52,239 nucleotides of DNA from JBBQER01 sp052148155 (GTDB taxonomy: Bacteria > Actinomycetota > Acidimicrobiia > IMCC26256 > PALSA-610), in contig JBKQIY010000265.1 in assembly GCA_052148155.1 (NCBI GenBank), forward strand, positions 1 to 52,239. Direction: 5' to 3'. The position numbers and the translations under genes are program-made. Below are positions 32,859 through 42,145 of this stretch, in pieces. Under the pieces are notes generated by a model. It was not told where the DNA came from and did no database searches. It was given only the letters and a program-made list of their open reading frames with translations. Position 1 is the stretch's first letter, and every line of letters begins with the position of its first letter.

Positions 32859-32868
32859 ACGGAAGCCG

Positions 32869-33072
32869 ATGAGCCAACTGAAACAGTTCGGACGGTTCTG
32901 GTATGACTTCGTGATCGGCGACGATTGGCGCCTCGCCGCCGGTGCGCTCGCCGCGCTCGGCCTCGCAGGCGGGCTCGCGCACGCCAACCGGTCAGCCTGG
33001 TGGGTTGCGCCGCCCGCGATCGCCGCGCTGCTCGGATTCAGCGTCCTGCGCGCATCTCCCCGCGGTCCCTGA
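32869..33072 (+). CDS. Small two-TM membrane protein (67 aa)
   Basis: ATG at 32869 with GGAAG upstream, 10 bp after the FTR1-like gene. A short amphipathic N-terminus (MSQLKQFGRFWYDFVIGDDW) precedes two hydrophobic segments at about 20-37 and 43-60. The FVIGDDWRLAAG start is like small actinobacterial membrane proteins of unknown function. It may be an accessory subunit of the upstream membrane protein. Confidence 0.7.
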   Translation: MSQLKQFGRFWYDFVIGDDWRLAAGALAALGLAGGLAHANRSAWWVAPPAIAALLGFSVLRASPRGP

Positions 33073-33081
33073 GGCGGTCAC

Positions 33082-35187
33082 ATGGGCACGCGTGAGGCTG
33101 CAACGATGCACGCGTGGCGGTCGCGACGAGGTCCGCTGAGCGCCGCCGAGCTCGCCGAGACGGCCGTCCTCGCCGACCTGACGCTCGTGCTTTCCGTCGC
33201 GAGCCAGATCCTTCCGTTCGGTGGGGCCCTGCTCGTCGTCGCGGTCGTCCCGATGGCCGCGGTCGCGGCACGCAACCGGCTGCGGGCGGTGATCGTCGGC
33301 ACCGTTGCGGCCTCCACGGTCGGCTTCTTGGTACTCGGCACGCCCGTGGTCACGTCGGTCGTCGCGTGCGGCGCGCTCGGCGCGGTCGTCGGCTACGCGG
33401 CTCGACGCGGGTTCAGCCTCGGGCGCACGATCGGGTTCGCAGCGGTCGTGCTGTGGCCGTTGGCCGCGATCGGCGTCGACGTGCTGCTCTTCGTGTTCTC
33501 CGCATACCGCAAGCTGATCCTCGCGCAGATACGGAACGCCTGGAGTGGACTGAGCCGGGCGTTACACAACCTGCACGTCGCTCCGATCACCGCGGTCGCG
33601 AATCGAGGCGACGACATCGTCGCGCAACTGCTGCGAGTCTGGTGGCTGACCGTCCCGGTCGGACTGCTCGTCGTCGTGGTCGTCGCGGCTGGGCTCGCCC
33701 AGCGCATCACCGGGCCGACGTTGCGTCGGGTCAGAGCCGCGTTCGCGGCCGATTCCTCAGCGGCGATCGACAGCCCCGACGACCGGGTCGGCCGACACCG
33801 CCCCAGCACGGTCGAACCGGCGCCGGTCCCGGTCGTCCTGTCGGACGTGGGGTACCGCTACCCCGGAGGCGACACCGACGTGCTGTGCGACGTGTCGCTC
33901 GAGATCGGCGCCAAAGAGCTCGTCGCGATCGTCGGACCCAACGGGTCGGGCAAGTCAACGCTCGCCCGCATCCTCGCCGGACGACACCCGAGCACCGGCA
34001 CCGTCACCCGTCCCGGCCCGACCGGTCTCGGAGAGATCGGCGGAACCGCGATCGTGTTCCAGCGGCCCGAGCTGCAAGTGCTCGGCGTTCGTGTCCGCGA
34101 CGACGTCGTGTGGGGATTGGCGGAACCGTCCGCCGTGAATGTCGACGCGCTACTCGCGCGTGTCGGTCTGGCCGCGTTCGCCAATCGCGAAACCTCGACG
34201 TTGTCGGGAGGAGAGCTGCAGCGCCTCGCGGTCGCGGCCGCGCTCGCGCGCCGGCCGCAACTGTTCATCTCGGACGAGTCGACCGCCATGGTCGACGGTG
34301 CCGGCCGCGCCCAACTTGTCGCGTTGCTGCGCACACTGGTGACCGACGACCAGATGGCGGTGGTGCACATCACGCACCGACGGTCGGAAAGTTCGGCCGC
34401 GGATCGTACGATCGCCTTCGACGGCGGACACGTCGTTCCGGTCCCGGCACCGACGACCGCGGCGGAGCCGCCGGTGACGACGACCCGTCGCCGCGGCGAT
34501 CCGCTGTTCATTCTCCGCGACGTCGGGCACGTGTACTCGCGGCGAACGCCGTGGGCACACCGCGCGCTGGCCGACGTCAATCTGCGCATCGATCGCGGTG
34601 AGGCGGTCCTCGTCGTCGGTCACAACGGGTCGGGGAAGTCGACGTTGGCGTGGATACTGGCAGGGTTGCTCGAACCGAGCGAAGGTGACGCGCGGGTCGA
34701 GGGTCGGCCGCTCAGCCGTGTCGTCGGGCAGGTCGGCGTCGCGTTCCAACATCCACGGCTGCAGCTGCTGCGGCCCACCGTCTTGGCCGAAGTGAGCGCG
34801 GCGTCCGGTGCGACGCAGCTGGTCGTGTGGCGTTCGCTCACCGACGTCGGCTTCGACCCGCGTGAGATCGGTCCGCGCCGAGTCGACGAGCTGAGCGGCG
34901 GAGAGGCGCGCCGGGTCGTGCTCGCAGGAGCGCTCGCACGTCGGCCCCGCGCCCTGGTCCTCGATGAGCCGTTCGCCGGCCTCGACGAACGCGCCCGGTC
35001 GGAGCTGAGTGCAGCACTGACTCGGCTTCGCGACGAGCACGGAATGACGTTGGTGTGCGTGTCGCACGACAGCGATCTGCCGGTCGCTGTCGTCGATCGC
35101 GAGGTCGAGCTGACCGGCGGCCGGATCACCTACGACGGACCTGGTCGCGCCGACGATCACAACGCCGCGCGCGGGAACCTGTCATGA
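33082..35187 (+). CDS. ECF transporter fusion: DUF2232-like membrane domain plus two EcfA ATPase domains (701 aa)
   Basis: The N-terminal ~215 residues form about six TM segments with a DUF2232/YybS-like pattern, a group related to ECF S-components. Two ABC ATPases follow. NBD1 has Walker A GPNGSGKST (285-293), signature LSGGELQR (from 374), Walker B LFISDES (394-400) and the switch His in VHITHR. NBD2 has Walker A GHNGSGKST (513-521), signature LSGGEARR (from 604), Walker B ALVLDEP (624-630) and SHD His. Both NBDs look catalytically complete. The next gene is EcfT, so this single chain supplies S-like, A1 and A2 parts of an energy-coupling-factor importer. The substrate (a vitamin or metal) is unknown. 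Confidence 0.88.
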   Translation: MGTREAATMHAWRSRRGPLSAAELAETAVLADLTLVLSVASQILPFGGALLVVAVVPMAAVAARNRLRAVIVGTVAASTVGFLVLGTPVVTSVVACGALGAVVGYAARRGFSLGRTIGFAAVVLWPLAAIGVDVLLFVFSAYRKLILAQIRNAWSGLSRALHNLHVAPITAVANRGDDIVAQLLRVWWLTVPVGLLVVVVVAAGLAQRITGPTLRRVRAAFAADSSAAIDSPDDRVGRHRPSTVEPAPVPVVLSDVGYRYPGGDTDVLCDVSLEIGAKELVAIVGPNGSGKSTLARILAGRHPSTGTVTRPGPTGLGEIGGTAIVFQRPELQVLGVRVRDDVVWGLAEPSAVNVDALLARVGLAAFANRETSTLSGGELQRLAVAAALARRPQLFISDESTAMVDGAGRAQLVALLRTLVTDDQMAVVHITHRRSESSAADRTIAFDGGHVVPVPAPTTAAEPPVTTTRRRGDPLFILRDVGHVYSRRTPWAHRALADVNLRIDRGEAVLVVGHNGSGKSTLAWILAGLLEPSEGDARVEGRPLSRVVGQVGVAFQHPRLQLLRPTVLAEVSAASGATQLVVWRSLTDVGFDPREIGPRRVDELSGGEARRVVLAGALARRPRALVLDEPFAGLDERARSELSAALTRLRDEHGMTLVCVSHDSDLPVAVVDREVELTGGRITYDGPGRADDHNAARGNLS

Positions 35188-36008
35188 CCGTCACCGACGA
35201 CCGTGTGCGAAAACGGCGCGAAGCCGAGCTGACGTTCCTGCGGCTCGTTCCCGGCGATTCAGTCGTGCATCGCCTCTGGCCGGGCACGAAACTGATCGCG
35301 GCGGCCGAGCTGGCCCTCGTCGCGTCGATCGCGCCCACGTGGCTGACGCTCGGGGTCGTCGCGTGCGTTGTCGGCATCGGGCTGCTCGTCGCGCAGATAC
35401 CGCTCGGCGCGTTTCCTCGCCTGCCGCGCGCCCTGTACCTGCTGTTGTTGTTCGGTCTCGGGCTCGACGCGATCTCGACGACCCCGACCGTCGTGCATCT
35501 CGGCTCACTGCCGATCAGCCTCGGCGCGCTCGCCGAGGCTGCCCGTTTCCTCGGGCTGGCGGTCGTGCTGGTGGTGTCGGCCGCGCTCGTCGGGTGGACG
35601 ACCGAACTCGGAGCGGTCGCGCCTGCCCTGTTGCGTCTCGCGCGCCCACTACGCGTGCTGCGTCTCCCGGTCGACGAGTGGATCGTGGCTCTTGCGCTGT
35701 CGTTGCGATGTCTTCCGCTCATCGTTGACGAGATGCGCACCCTCGCGGCGGTACGTCGGCTGCGACATCGCGATTCGCAGGCGCGACGCAACGCGCGCCG
35801 ATCGGTGATCGAGCTGCACGATCTTGTTTCAACCGCGATTATCGTGTCGCTCCGTCGGGCGCATGATCTCGCCGACGCGATAACCGCACGTGGTGGCATC
35901 GGCGCGATCAGCGCGAACGACGACGGGTCCTTCGGTTGGCGAGATGCGCTCACCCTGTTGGCGGTCACCGCGGTGGTCGCGGCTCTCCTCGTCGCCTCGA
36001 GATACTGA
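35184..36008 (+). CDS. ecfT: EcfT, transmembrane coupling subunit of an ECF transporter (274 aa)
   Basis: ATG overlaps the previous stop by 4 bp (ATGA). A short cytoplasmic N-terminus ends in DSVVHRLWPGTKL, typical of EcfT, then four or five TM segments. Coupling helices contain RTLAAVRRLRHRD and the ARG motif in DLADAITARGG, which docks on the ATPases. A final TM ends at ASRY. Length is normal. With the fused 33082 protein it completes the ECF core. Confidence 0.9.
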   Translation: MTVTDDRVRKRREAELTFLRLVPGDSVVHRLWPGTKLIAAAELALVASIAPTWLTLGVVACVVGIGLLVAQIPLGAFPRLPRALYLLLLFGLGLDAISTTPTVVHLGSLPISLGALAEAARFLGLAVVLVVSAALVGWTTELGAVAPALLRLARPLRVLRLPVDEWIVALALSLRCLPLIVDEMRTLAAVRRLRHRDSQARRNARRSVIELHDLVSTAIIVSLRRAHDLADAITARGGIGAISANDDGSFGWRDALTLLAVTAVVAALLVASRY

Positions 36009-36094
36009 CCGCCGGGCCGGGTGTCCGTCGGCGGTCATCCGCACGACCGTTCGCTCCGAACATGTCGAGATCGTCGCCGACGAAAGCAGACACG

Positions 36095-36454
36095 ATGAAA
36101 CGCGTCACGACCCAGTTCGGGTTCGCAGTGGCCATCTTGGCGTTCGCGTTGTCGCTCGGTGCGTGCAGTTCGACCAGTTCCGCCAAGGCGGCCAGCACGG
36201 CGACTGGGAGCACCATCACGATCCACAACTTCTCGTTCCATCCGTCGACGCTGACGGTGAAAGCGGGAACGACCATCACCGTCAACAATTCTGACGATAC
36301 CGACCACACCGTGACCGCCCTCGACGGCTCTTTCAACACGGGCCCGATCCCAGGCGGCAAGTCGGCGACCTTTACCGTGCCGAAGGCCGGGACGTTCCCG
36401 TTTCATTGCAACATCCACAACTACATGACGGGCACCATCCAGGTCACTGGTTGA
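36095..36454 (+). CDS. Cupredoxin-domain lipoprotein (blue copper type, 119 aa)
   Basis: The signal peptide ends in lipobox LGAC with Cys24, and a short Ser/Ala linker follows. The single plastocyanin-like domain has all type-1 copper ligands: His71 (DHTVT), Cys105, His108 and Met111 (FHCNIHNYM). The HNFSFHPSTLTVKAGTTITV opening is classic. It probably carries single electrons at the cell surface or binds copper. ATG 36095 is chosen because longer starts lose the signal-peptide shape. It is followed, after 139 bp with five tandem repeats, by two exported ferritin-like proteins. Confidence 0.92.
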   Translation: MKRVTTQFGFAVAILAFALSLGACSSTSSAKAASTATGSTITIHNFSFHPSTLTVKAGTTITVNNSDDTDHTVTALDGSFNTGPIPGGKSATFTVPKAGTFPFHCNIHNYMTGTIQVTG

Positions 36455-36512
36455 CTCCGAACACTGCCCGCGGCCCGAATCCGTCGACTTCGACGCACCT
36501 GGGCACGCCCAG

Positions 36513-36582
36513 CCCGTCATCGTCACCCCGTCGTCCGTACCCCGTCATCGTCGTCCCTTCATCGTGGTCCCTTCATCGTCAC
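36513..36582 (+). repeat. Five tandem 14-bp imperfect repeats upstream of the ferritin-like gene
   Basis: The units are exactly 14 bp: CCCGTCATCGTCAC, CCCGTCGTCCGTAC, CCCGTCATCGTCGT, CCCTTCATCGTGGT and CCCTTCATCGTCAC. The last ends 1 bp before the Shine-Dalgarno GAGGAG (36584-36589), which precedes ATG 36594. The array is non-coding. It could be an operator series, a transcript-structure element, or a slippage-prone repeat. Confidence 0.9.
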
Positions 36583-36593
36583 CGAGGAGTGCT

Positions 36594-37442
36594 ATGTCTA
36601 TCGATCAGCGGACGCTTGCCGAGCGCGTCGAGGAGTCGAAAGACCTCCATGCCGACTCGATGCGCGACACGCACGTCGCGCTCGACGAGATGGTCGAACT
36701 CGGCCACGAACGCATCGCGGGCGGCGCGGATCCCGATGAGGGACAGCAGCTGGCGTCCGAGACGAGCCGGTTGCTTTCCGGCGGTGTGATGGGCGGCGGC
36801 GCACTCGCGGCCGCCGGATTCGGAGCGGCGCTGGTCGCAATGCTCGGCTCGCCCGCGTTCGCGAGCCAGACAACCGACGTGCAGATGTTGCAGACATCGG
36901 CCGCGATCGAAAACCTTGCCGTCGCGACCTACCAGGTCGCGCTGACACTGCCGTTCATCGGCGGTGCGTCGGCGTTGCCGGTCGTGAAGACCTTCGTCAC
37001 GACGACGATGGGTCAACACGCCGATCACGCGAAGGCGTTCAACGCGGCCCTCATCACGCTGGGCGGCAAGGCGCAGAACAATCCTGATCCGGCCCTGTTG
37101 ACCGTCGTGAACAAGGCAAAACCCACACTCAACGGCGCGGCGCCGGTCGTTGCACTCGCGATCGAACTCGAAACCGGCGCGGCCGAAACGTACGTCGCGT
37201 ACACGAGCGCACTGTCGAACCTCAACGCCCGCAAAGTCACGGCCAGCATCATGGGTATCGAGGCGCAACACGTCGCGGTGCTCCTCGCGGTGCAGGCGCT
37301 CATCGCGGCCGGCCACCCGGAGGAGATCACGTTGCCGCCGCCGCTTGCGAAGTTGCCCGCGGCCGCGGGCAGTGTCGGTTTCCCGAACGCCTTCTACAAG
37401 ACCGACATGGCCCGCCCGGCCACCGAAGGGGCGCTCAAATGA
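36594..37442 (+). CDS. Exported ferritin-like-domain protein, first of pair (282 aa)
   Basis: ATG 36594 has GAGGAG upstream. About 58 polar, helical residues precede a signal-like hydrophobic segment (SRLLSGGVMGGGALAAAG) that ends at AFA/SQ near residue 90. A true twin-arginine is missing: R59 is followed by Leu. The exported part is a ferritin-like four-helix domain with IENLAVATYQVAL, MGQHADHAKAFN, IELETGAAETYVAY and IEAQHVAVL; Glu and ExxH residues could bind a di-metal site. It overlaps the second copy by 4 bp. The function is unknown; metal or stress related roles are possible. Confidence 0.85.
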   Translation: MSIDQRTLAERVEESKDLHADSMRDTHVALDEMVELGHERIAGGADPDEGQQLASETSRLLSGGVMGGGALAAAGFGAALVAMLGSPAFASQTTDVQMLQTSAAIENLAVATYQVALTLPFIGGASALPVVKTFVTTTMGQHADHAKAFNAALITLGGKAQNNPDPALLTVVNKAKPTLNGAAPVVALAIELETGAAETYVAYTSALSNLNARKVTASIMGIEAQHVAVLLAVQALIAAGHPEEITLPPPLAKLPAAAGSVGFPNAFYKTDMARPATEGALK

Positions 37443-38275
37443 CCGTCGATCGTCGTGCGAACGACACTCCGATCCAGATCAGCGAAGCTGAACTCAGCGC
37501 GATGACGGCCGACATGGACGAGATGCACCATGGAAGCCTTCCCGCGTTGCGCGACGCAGTCGACGAGTTCAAGCAGTTGGCCGACGATCTCCGCTCGCAC
37601 GCTGGCAGCGGCTCGAAGACCGCTGCGAGCCGACGCCAGTTCCTGTTCGGCTCCGGTGTCGTACTCGGCGGACTCGCGCTTGCCGCGTGCAGCAGCAGTT
37701 CGAAGTCGTCGTCGACGACAACGGCGACGAACACGCCCACGACGGCGGTCAGCTCCGCTGCCGGCAAGCTCACCGGCGACCTCGCGATCGTGGCGCTCGC
37801 CGCCGGTCTCGAGAACCTCGCGGTCGGCACCTACCAGGCCGGTATCACCGCGGCGAAAGCCGGCAAGCTGGGGACGGTCCCACCGGCAGTCGTCACTTTC
37901 GCGACGACGGCCCAGTCGCATCACACCGCACACGCGGCCGCATGGAACGCGGTACTCGCCCAGGCCGGCAAACCTGCGGTCACCGGTGTCGACAAGACCG
38001 TCAAGACCAGCGTCGTCGACCCGGCGTTCGCGAAGGTCACCGACGTTGCCGGCCTGGCGAAACTGGCGCTCGCGCTCGAGAACGTCGCGGCCGCGACGTA
38101 CCTGAACGGCATCGGTTTGATCCAGGGCGCGGCGGGCATCCAGACCGCCGCGTCGATCCAACCGGTCGAGTTGCAGCACGCGGCCATCCTCAACTTCGTC
38201 CTCGGCCAGTATCCGGTACCGAACGCGTTCGCGCTGACCACCGGCGCGCGGGTGCCGAGCGACGTGATCGGCTGA
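37439..38275 (+). CDS. Tat-exported ferritin-like lipoprotein, second of pair (278 aa)
   Basis: ATG overlaps the first copy's stop. It also has an unusually long N-terminal region (about 60 residues, acidic and helical) before a full Tat motif SRRQFLF (Arg65-Arg66) and a lipobox LAAC with Cys84, so it should be exported folded and lipid-anchored. The domain repeats the ferritin-like pattern: LENLAVGTYQAGI, QSHHTAHAAAWN, LALENVAAATYLNGI, VELQHAAILN. The Tat route suggests a cofactor, probably di-iron, loaded in the cytoplasm. It may form a hetero-oligomer with the 36594 protein. Confidence 0.87.
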   Translation: MTVDRRANDTPIQISEAELSAMTADMDEMHHGSLPALRDAVDEFKQLADDLRSHAGSGSKTAASRRQFLFGSGVVLGGLALAACSSSSKSSSTTTATNTPTTAVSSAAGKLTGDLAIVALAAGLENLAVGTYQAGITAAKAGKLGTVPPAVVTFATTAQSHHTAHAAAWNAVLAQAGKPAVTGVDKTVKTSVVDPAFAKVTDVAGLAKLALALENVAAATYLNGIGLIQGAAGIQTAASIQPVELQHAAILNFVLGQYPVPNAFALTTGARVPSDVIG

Positions 38276-38295
38276 GATCTTGGCGACCGGACCGG

Positions 38296-39198
38296 TCAGC
38301 CGAACCCGGCGGCAATATCGTCGAGTACTTCGCCGACGTGAGTGATCAGCGCCAGGTGACCTTCTCCAGGCCATGTCGTCAGCCGGGCGTCGGACAGTCG
38401 CGCCAGGAGCGCTTCGGTGTGCGCGAGCGGGACGAGTGTGTCGTCGGTGCCGTGCCAGCAATGGACCGGCACGGAAATGTCGCCGAGCCGGACATGCCAA
38501 GGGCGTGCCAACAGCGCGTAGTCGTTCACGGCCCCGGCGGCGCTTCCGGCGAGCGCCTGGCTGAACAGGGCGAGCGCGGCGCGCGAGCCAAGCTGTCGCA
38601 TCACTTGGCGGTCACACTTCGACATTTCAGCTTCGGCTGACCACATCGCGACCCGCGGCACGATCCGCACACCGAGATCGGCGAGGCGCAACAGGACCCG
38701 CGCCGTCGGCGGCGCGTGCAGCGACAGCCACGTGAGCTGACGGTCGCTGCGCGACAGGTCTTTCCAGGTCGCCCACGCGCCGATCTCGCCGGCGCTGGAA
38801 ACGATGGCGGCCGACACGACCCGATCGCCGAGCCGGGACGCGACCGCCAGACCGTACGGACCGCCGCCGGAGTAGCCGAGCACCACGAACCGGTCGATCG
38901 ACAGCGCGTCGGCGAGACTTTCGAGTTCGGGGCCGTATTCGGCGACGGATGCGAGCGGGACAGGATCGGAGTGGCCGATGCCGGGCCGGTCCGGTGCGAT
39001 GACCCGCAGCCCGAGCCGACGTGCTGGTGCGTCGGCCCAGTCGAACCCCGCCCCACACGACGGCGTCCCGTGCAACGCGAAGACGGGCCGACCGTCCGGG
39101 TCGCCGTATTCGTACACGCCGATGTCGTGGCCGGCGCGTACACGCACCGCACGCGAGCGCGTTTCGACGCGCGGAGCTCCAAGAAACGAACGTCGCAC
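38296..39198 (-). CDS. Alpha/beta hydrolase (300 aa)
   Basis: Alpha/beta-fold hydrolase with oxyanion FALHGTPSCG, nucleophile GYSGGGPYG (Ser about 118), acid GTDDTLVP and His in GEGHLALI. The RLGLRVIAPDRPGIGHSDP stretch is typical. No signal peptide is seen, so it is cytoplasmic. The GTG at 39198 has no Shine-Dalgarno, but CATACT six bases upstream (plus-strand 39205-39210) suggests a leaderless start. It is divergent from metY and shares a 91-bp control region with a long palindrome. A link to methionine metabolism is possible but not shown. Confidence 0.88.
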   Translation of the reverse strand: MRRSFLGAPRVETRSRAVRVRAGHDIGVYEYGDPDGRPVFALHGTPSCGAGFDWADAPARRLGLRVIAPDRPGIGHSDPVPLASVAEYGPELESLADALSIDRFVVLGYSGGGPYGLAVASRLGDRVVSAAIVSSAGEIGAWATWKDLSRSDRQLTWLSLHAPPTARVLLRLADLGVRIVPRVAMWSAEAEMSKCDRQVMRQLGSRAALALFSQALAGSAAGAVNDYALLARPWHVRLGDISVPVHCWHGTDDTLVPLAHTEALLARLSDARLTTWPGEGHLALITHVGEVLDDIAAGFG

Positions 39199-39204
39199 CG
39201 GACG

Positions 39205-39210
39205 AGTATG
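39205..39210 (-). promoter_or_regulatory. Leaderless -10 candidate (CATACT) for the alpha/beta hydrolase
   Basis: Read on the minus strand, CATACT ends 6 nt before the GTG at 39198. The first position departs from TANNNT, so confidence is moderate to low. Confidence 0.3.
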
Positions 39211-39211
39211 G

Positions 39212-39253
39212 ACGAACCGAAATCCCGACTTGACCAGTCGGGTTTCGGTTCGT
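39212..39253. promoter_or_regulatory. Long palindrome (putative operator) over the metY promoter
   Basis: Left arm ACGAACCGAAA, one unpaired T, then CCCGACT; five-base centre TGACC; right arm AGTCGGG then TTTCGGTTCGT. This gives 18 matched pairs with one bulge. The arms cover the -35 and spacer of the metY promoter and lie upstream of the likely start site, so a repressor- or activator-binding site is more likely than an RNA hairpin. Confidence 0.75.
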
Positions 39254-39258
39254 AGCGT
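39230..39258 (+). promoter_or_regulatory. metY promoter, TTGACC-17 bp-TAGCGT
   Basis: The -35 is TTGACC (39230-39235) and the -10 is TAGCGT (39253-39258), separated by 17 bp, a near-ideal housekeeping promoter. The expected transcript start near 39265 leaves a ~25-nt leader containing the TGAGGAG Shine-Dalgarno before ATG 39290. Confidence 0.7.
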
Positions 39259-39289
39259 TCAGGCACCGCACCAGCGTGAGGAGCGAGCC

Positions 39290-40578
<1,289 letters not shown>

Positions 40579-40582
<4 letters not shown>

Positions 40583-41721
40583 CCGATTCGGCGCCGATGC
40601 CGGTCACGGGCGCGTGGCGTCCCGGCGACCCGCCCGGACGGCGGCAGTTCGCGACCGTCGCCGCCGATCGGCCGCTCGGACTCCGCGCCGGCGGACATCT
40701 CGCCCCGATCGCAGTCGCGTACGAAACGTGGGGGACCCTCGCCGCCGACCGCACCAACGCGGTGTTGGTGTTGCACGCACTCACCGGCGACAGCCACGCG
40801 GCCGGCGGGGTCGAACCCGGCCACAGCGAAGTTGGATTCTGGGACGCGCTCATCGGACCGGGACGCGCGATCGACACCGACCACTTCTTCGTCGTGTGCC
40901 CCAACGTGTTGGGCGGATGCCAAGGAACGACCGGGCCTGCGTCGATCGATCCGAGCACCGGCCGACCGTACGGTTCGCGGTTCCCGACGATCACGATCCG
41001 CGATCAGATCGCGGTCGAGGCACTGCTCGCCGACCGGCTGGGGATCGAACGTTGGGCCTGCGTCGTGGGTGGTTCGATGGGCGGCCAGCGCGCCCTCGAA
41101 TGGGCAGTGACCTACCCCGAACGGGTCCCCCACGCGGTGATCATCGCGTGCGGCGCCGCCGCGACCGCCGAGGAGATCGGCCTGTGCGCCCTGCAGATCC
41201 GCGCCATCGAAAACGACCCCAACTATGCGGGCGGCGACTACTACGACGCTGACGTCGGACCGTGGCGTGGCCTTTCGTTGGCGCGCGGCATCGGCCAGAT
41301 CAGTTACCGAACCGAGCTCGAGTTCGCACAGCGCTTCAACCGCGGCCATCAGAACGACGAACATCCGTTCGCGGGCGGGCAGTACACGGTCGAGTCATAC
41401 CTCGAGTACCACGGCGAGAAGTTGGCCCGCCGTTTCGACGCCAACACCTATGTTGTGCTGTCTCAGGTGATGAACCATCACGACGTCGGCCGGGGCCGCA
41501 GCGGCGTACGAGCCGCGCTCGGACGGATCACCGCCCGGGTCACGCTGGCCGGCATCTCCTCGGACCGGCTGTACCCACTGCGTCTCCAAGAAGAGCTGGC
41601 CGAACTGATCCCCAACAACTCCGGAGTGCAGGTCATCGACTCGATGTCAGGCCACGATGCCTTCCTCACCGAGCACGAAACGGTCGGGAAGATCGTCGCG
41701 GGTGCGCTCGCGTACTGTTGA
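40579..41721 (+). CDS. metX: Homoserine O-acetyltransferase (380 aa)
   Basis: Alpha/beta-hydrolase-fold acyltransferase that activates homoserine with acetyl-CoA. The GTG overlaps the metY stop by 4 bp. Motifs are AYETWGTLAADRTNAVLVLHALTGDSH, nucleophile Ser166 in GGSMGGQRALEW, Asp in ISSDRLYP and His in MSGHDAFL. It supplies the substrate of MetY, so the pair gives direct-sulfhydrylation homocysteine synthesis. A succinyltransferase activity cannot be excluded by sequence alone. Confidence 0.96.
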
Positions 41722-41752
41722 GGCCACACGCTTCACGAAAACAGGAGTGGTC

Positions 41753-42133
41753 ATGGACGTGCGGTCGATCGTCAGCGTCGAACCCCAGGTCGAGCACAAC
41801 GGGACCGTGCCCGTGTGGTACCTCGTCAAACCCCGAGAAATGCACGACCTCACCGACGGAGGCGCGCTCGAGCTGGTCAACGAGTTCGAGGTCGCGCCGG
41901 GAAGCGCCGTCTACCCGCACGAGCACCCGACCCACGAGTTCTATTTCGTGATGTCCGGGCGAGGCGTGATGATCGTCGCCGACGAGGAGCGGCCCGTCGG
42001 CCCGGGGGATCTCGTCTACATCCCGCCCGACACCGTCCACAGCCTGCGGCCGACCGGTGGTGGCGCGATCCACTGCTTCTGCTTCGCGGTCGCGGTCAAC
42101 GGCGCGCCGCCGATCGACTACACGTCGCACTGA
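41753..42133 (+). CDS. Cupin-domain protein downstream of metX (126 aa)
   Basis: ATG 41753 has CAGGAGTGG upstream, 31 bp after metX. The cupin barrel has a full metal motif, PHEHPTHEFYFVMSGRG (H-x-H-x3-H/E with following Glu), and motif 2 PGDLVYIPPDTVHSLRPTG. It is probably metal-dependent. It ends the metYX run and may be co-transcribed, for example as a thiol dioxygenase-like or sensing protein, but this is inference. The last residues DYTSH are short and polar. Confidence 0.87.
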   Translation: MDVRSIVSVEPQVEHNGTVPVWYLVKPREMHDLTDGGALELVNEFEVAPGSAVYPHEHPTHEFYFVMSGRGVMIVADEERPVGPGDLVYIPPDTVHSLRPTGGGAIHCFCFAVAVNGAPPIDYTSH

Positions 42134-42145
42134 ACCGCGAGACGA

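Noticed and set aside
39199..39289. SAM riboswitch or attenuator upstream of metY
   Set aside because: The long inverted repeat overlaps the -35 and spacer, so it is not in the RNA; the predicted leader of ~25 nt is too short for a riboswitch.
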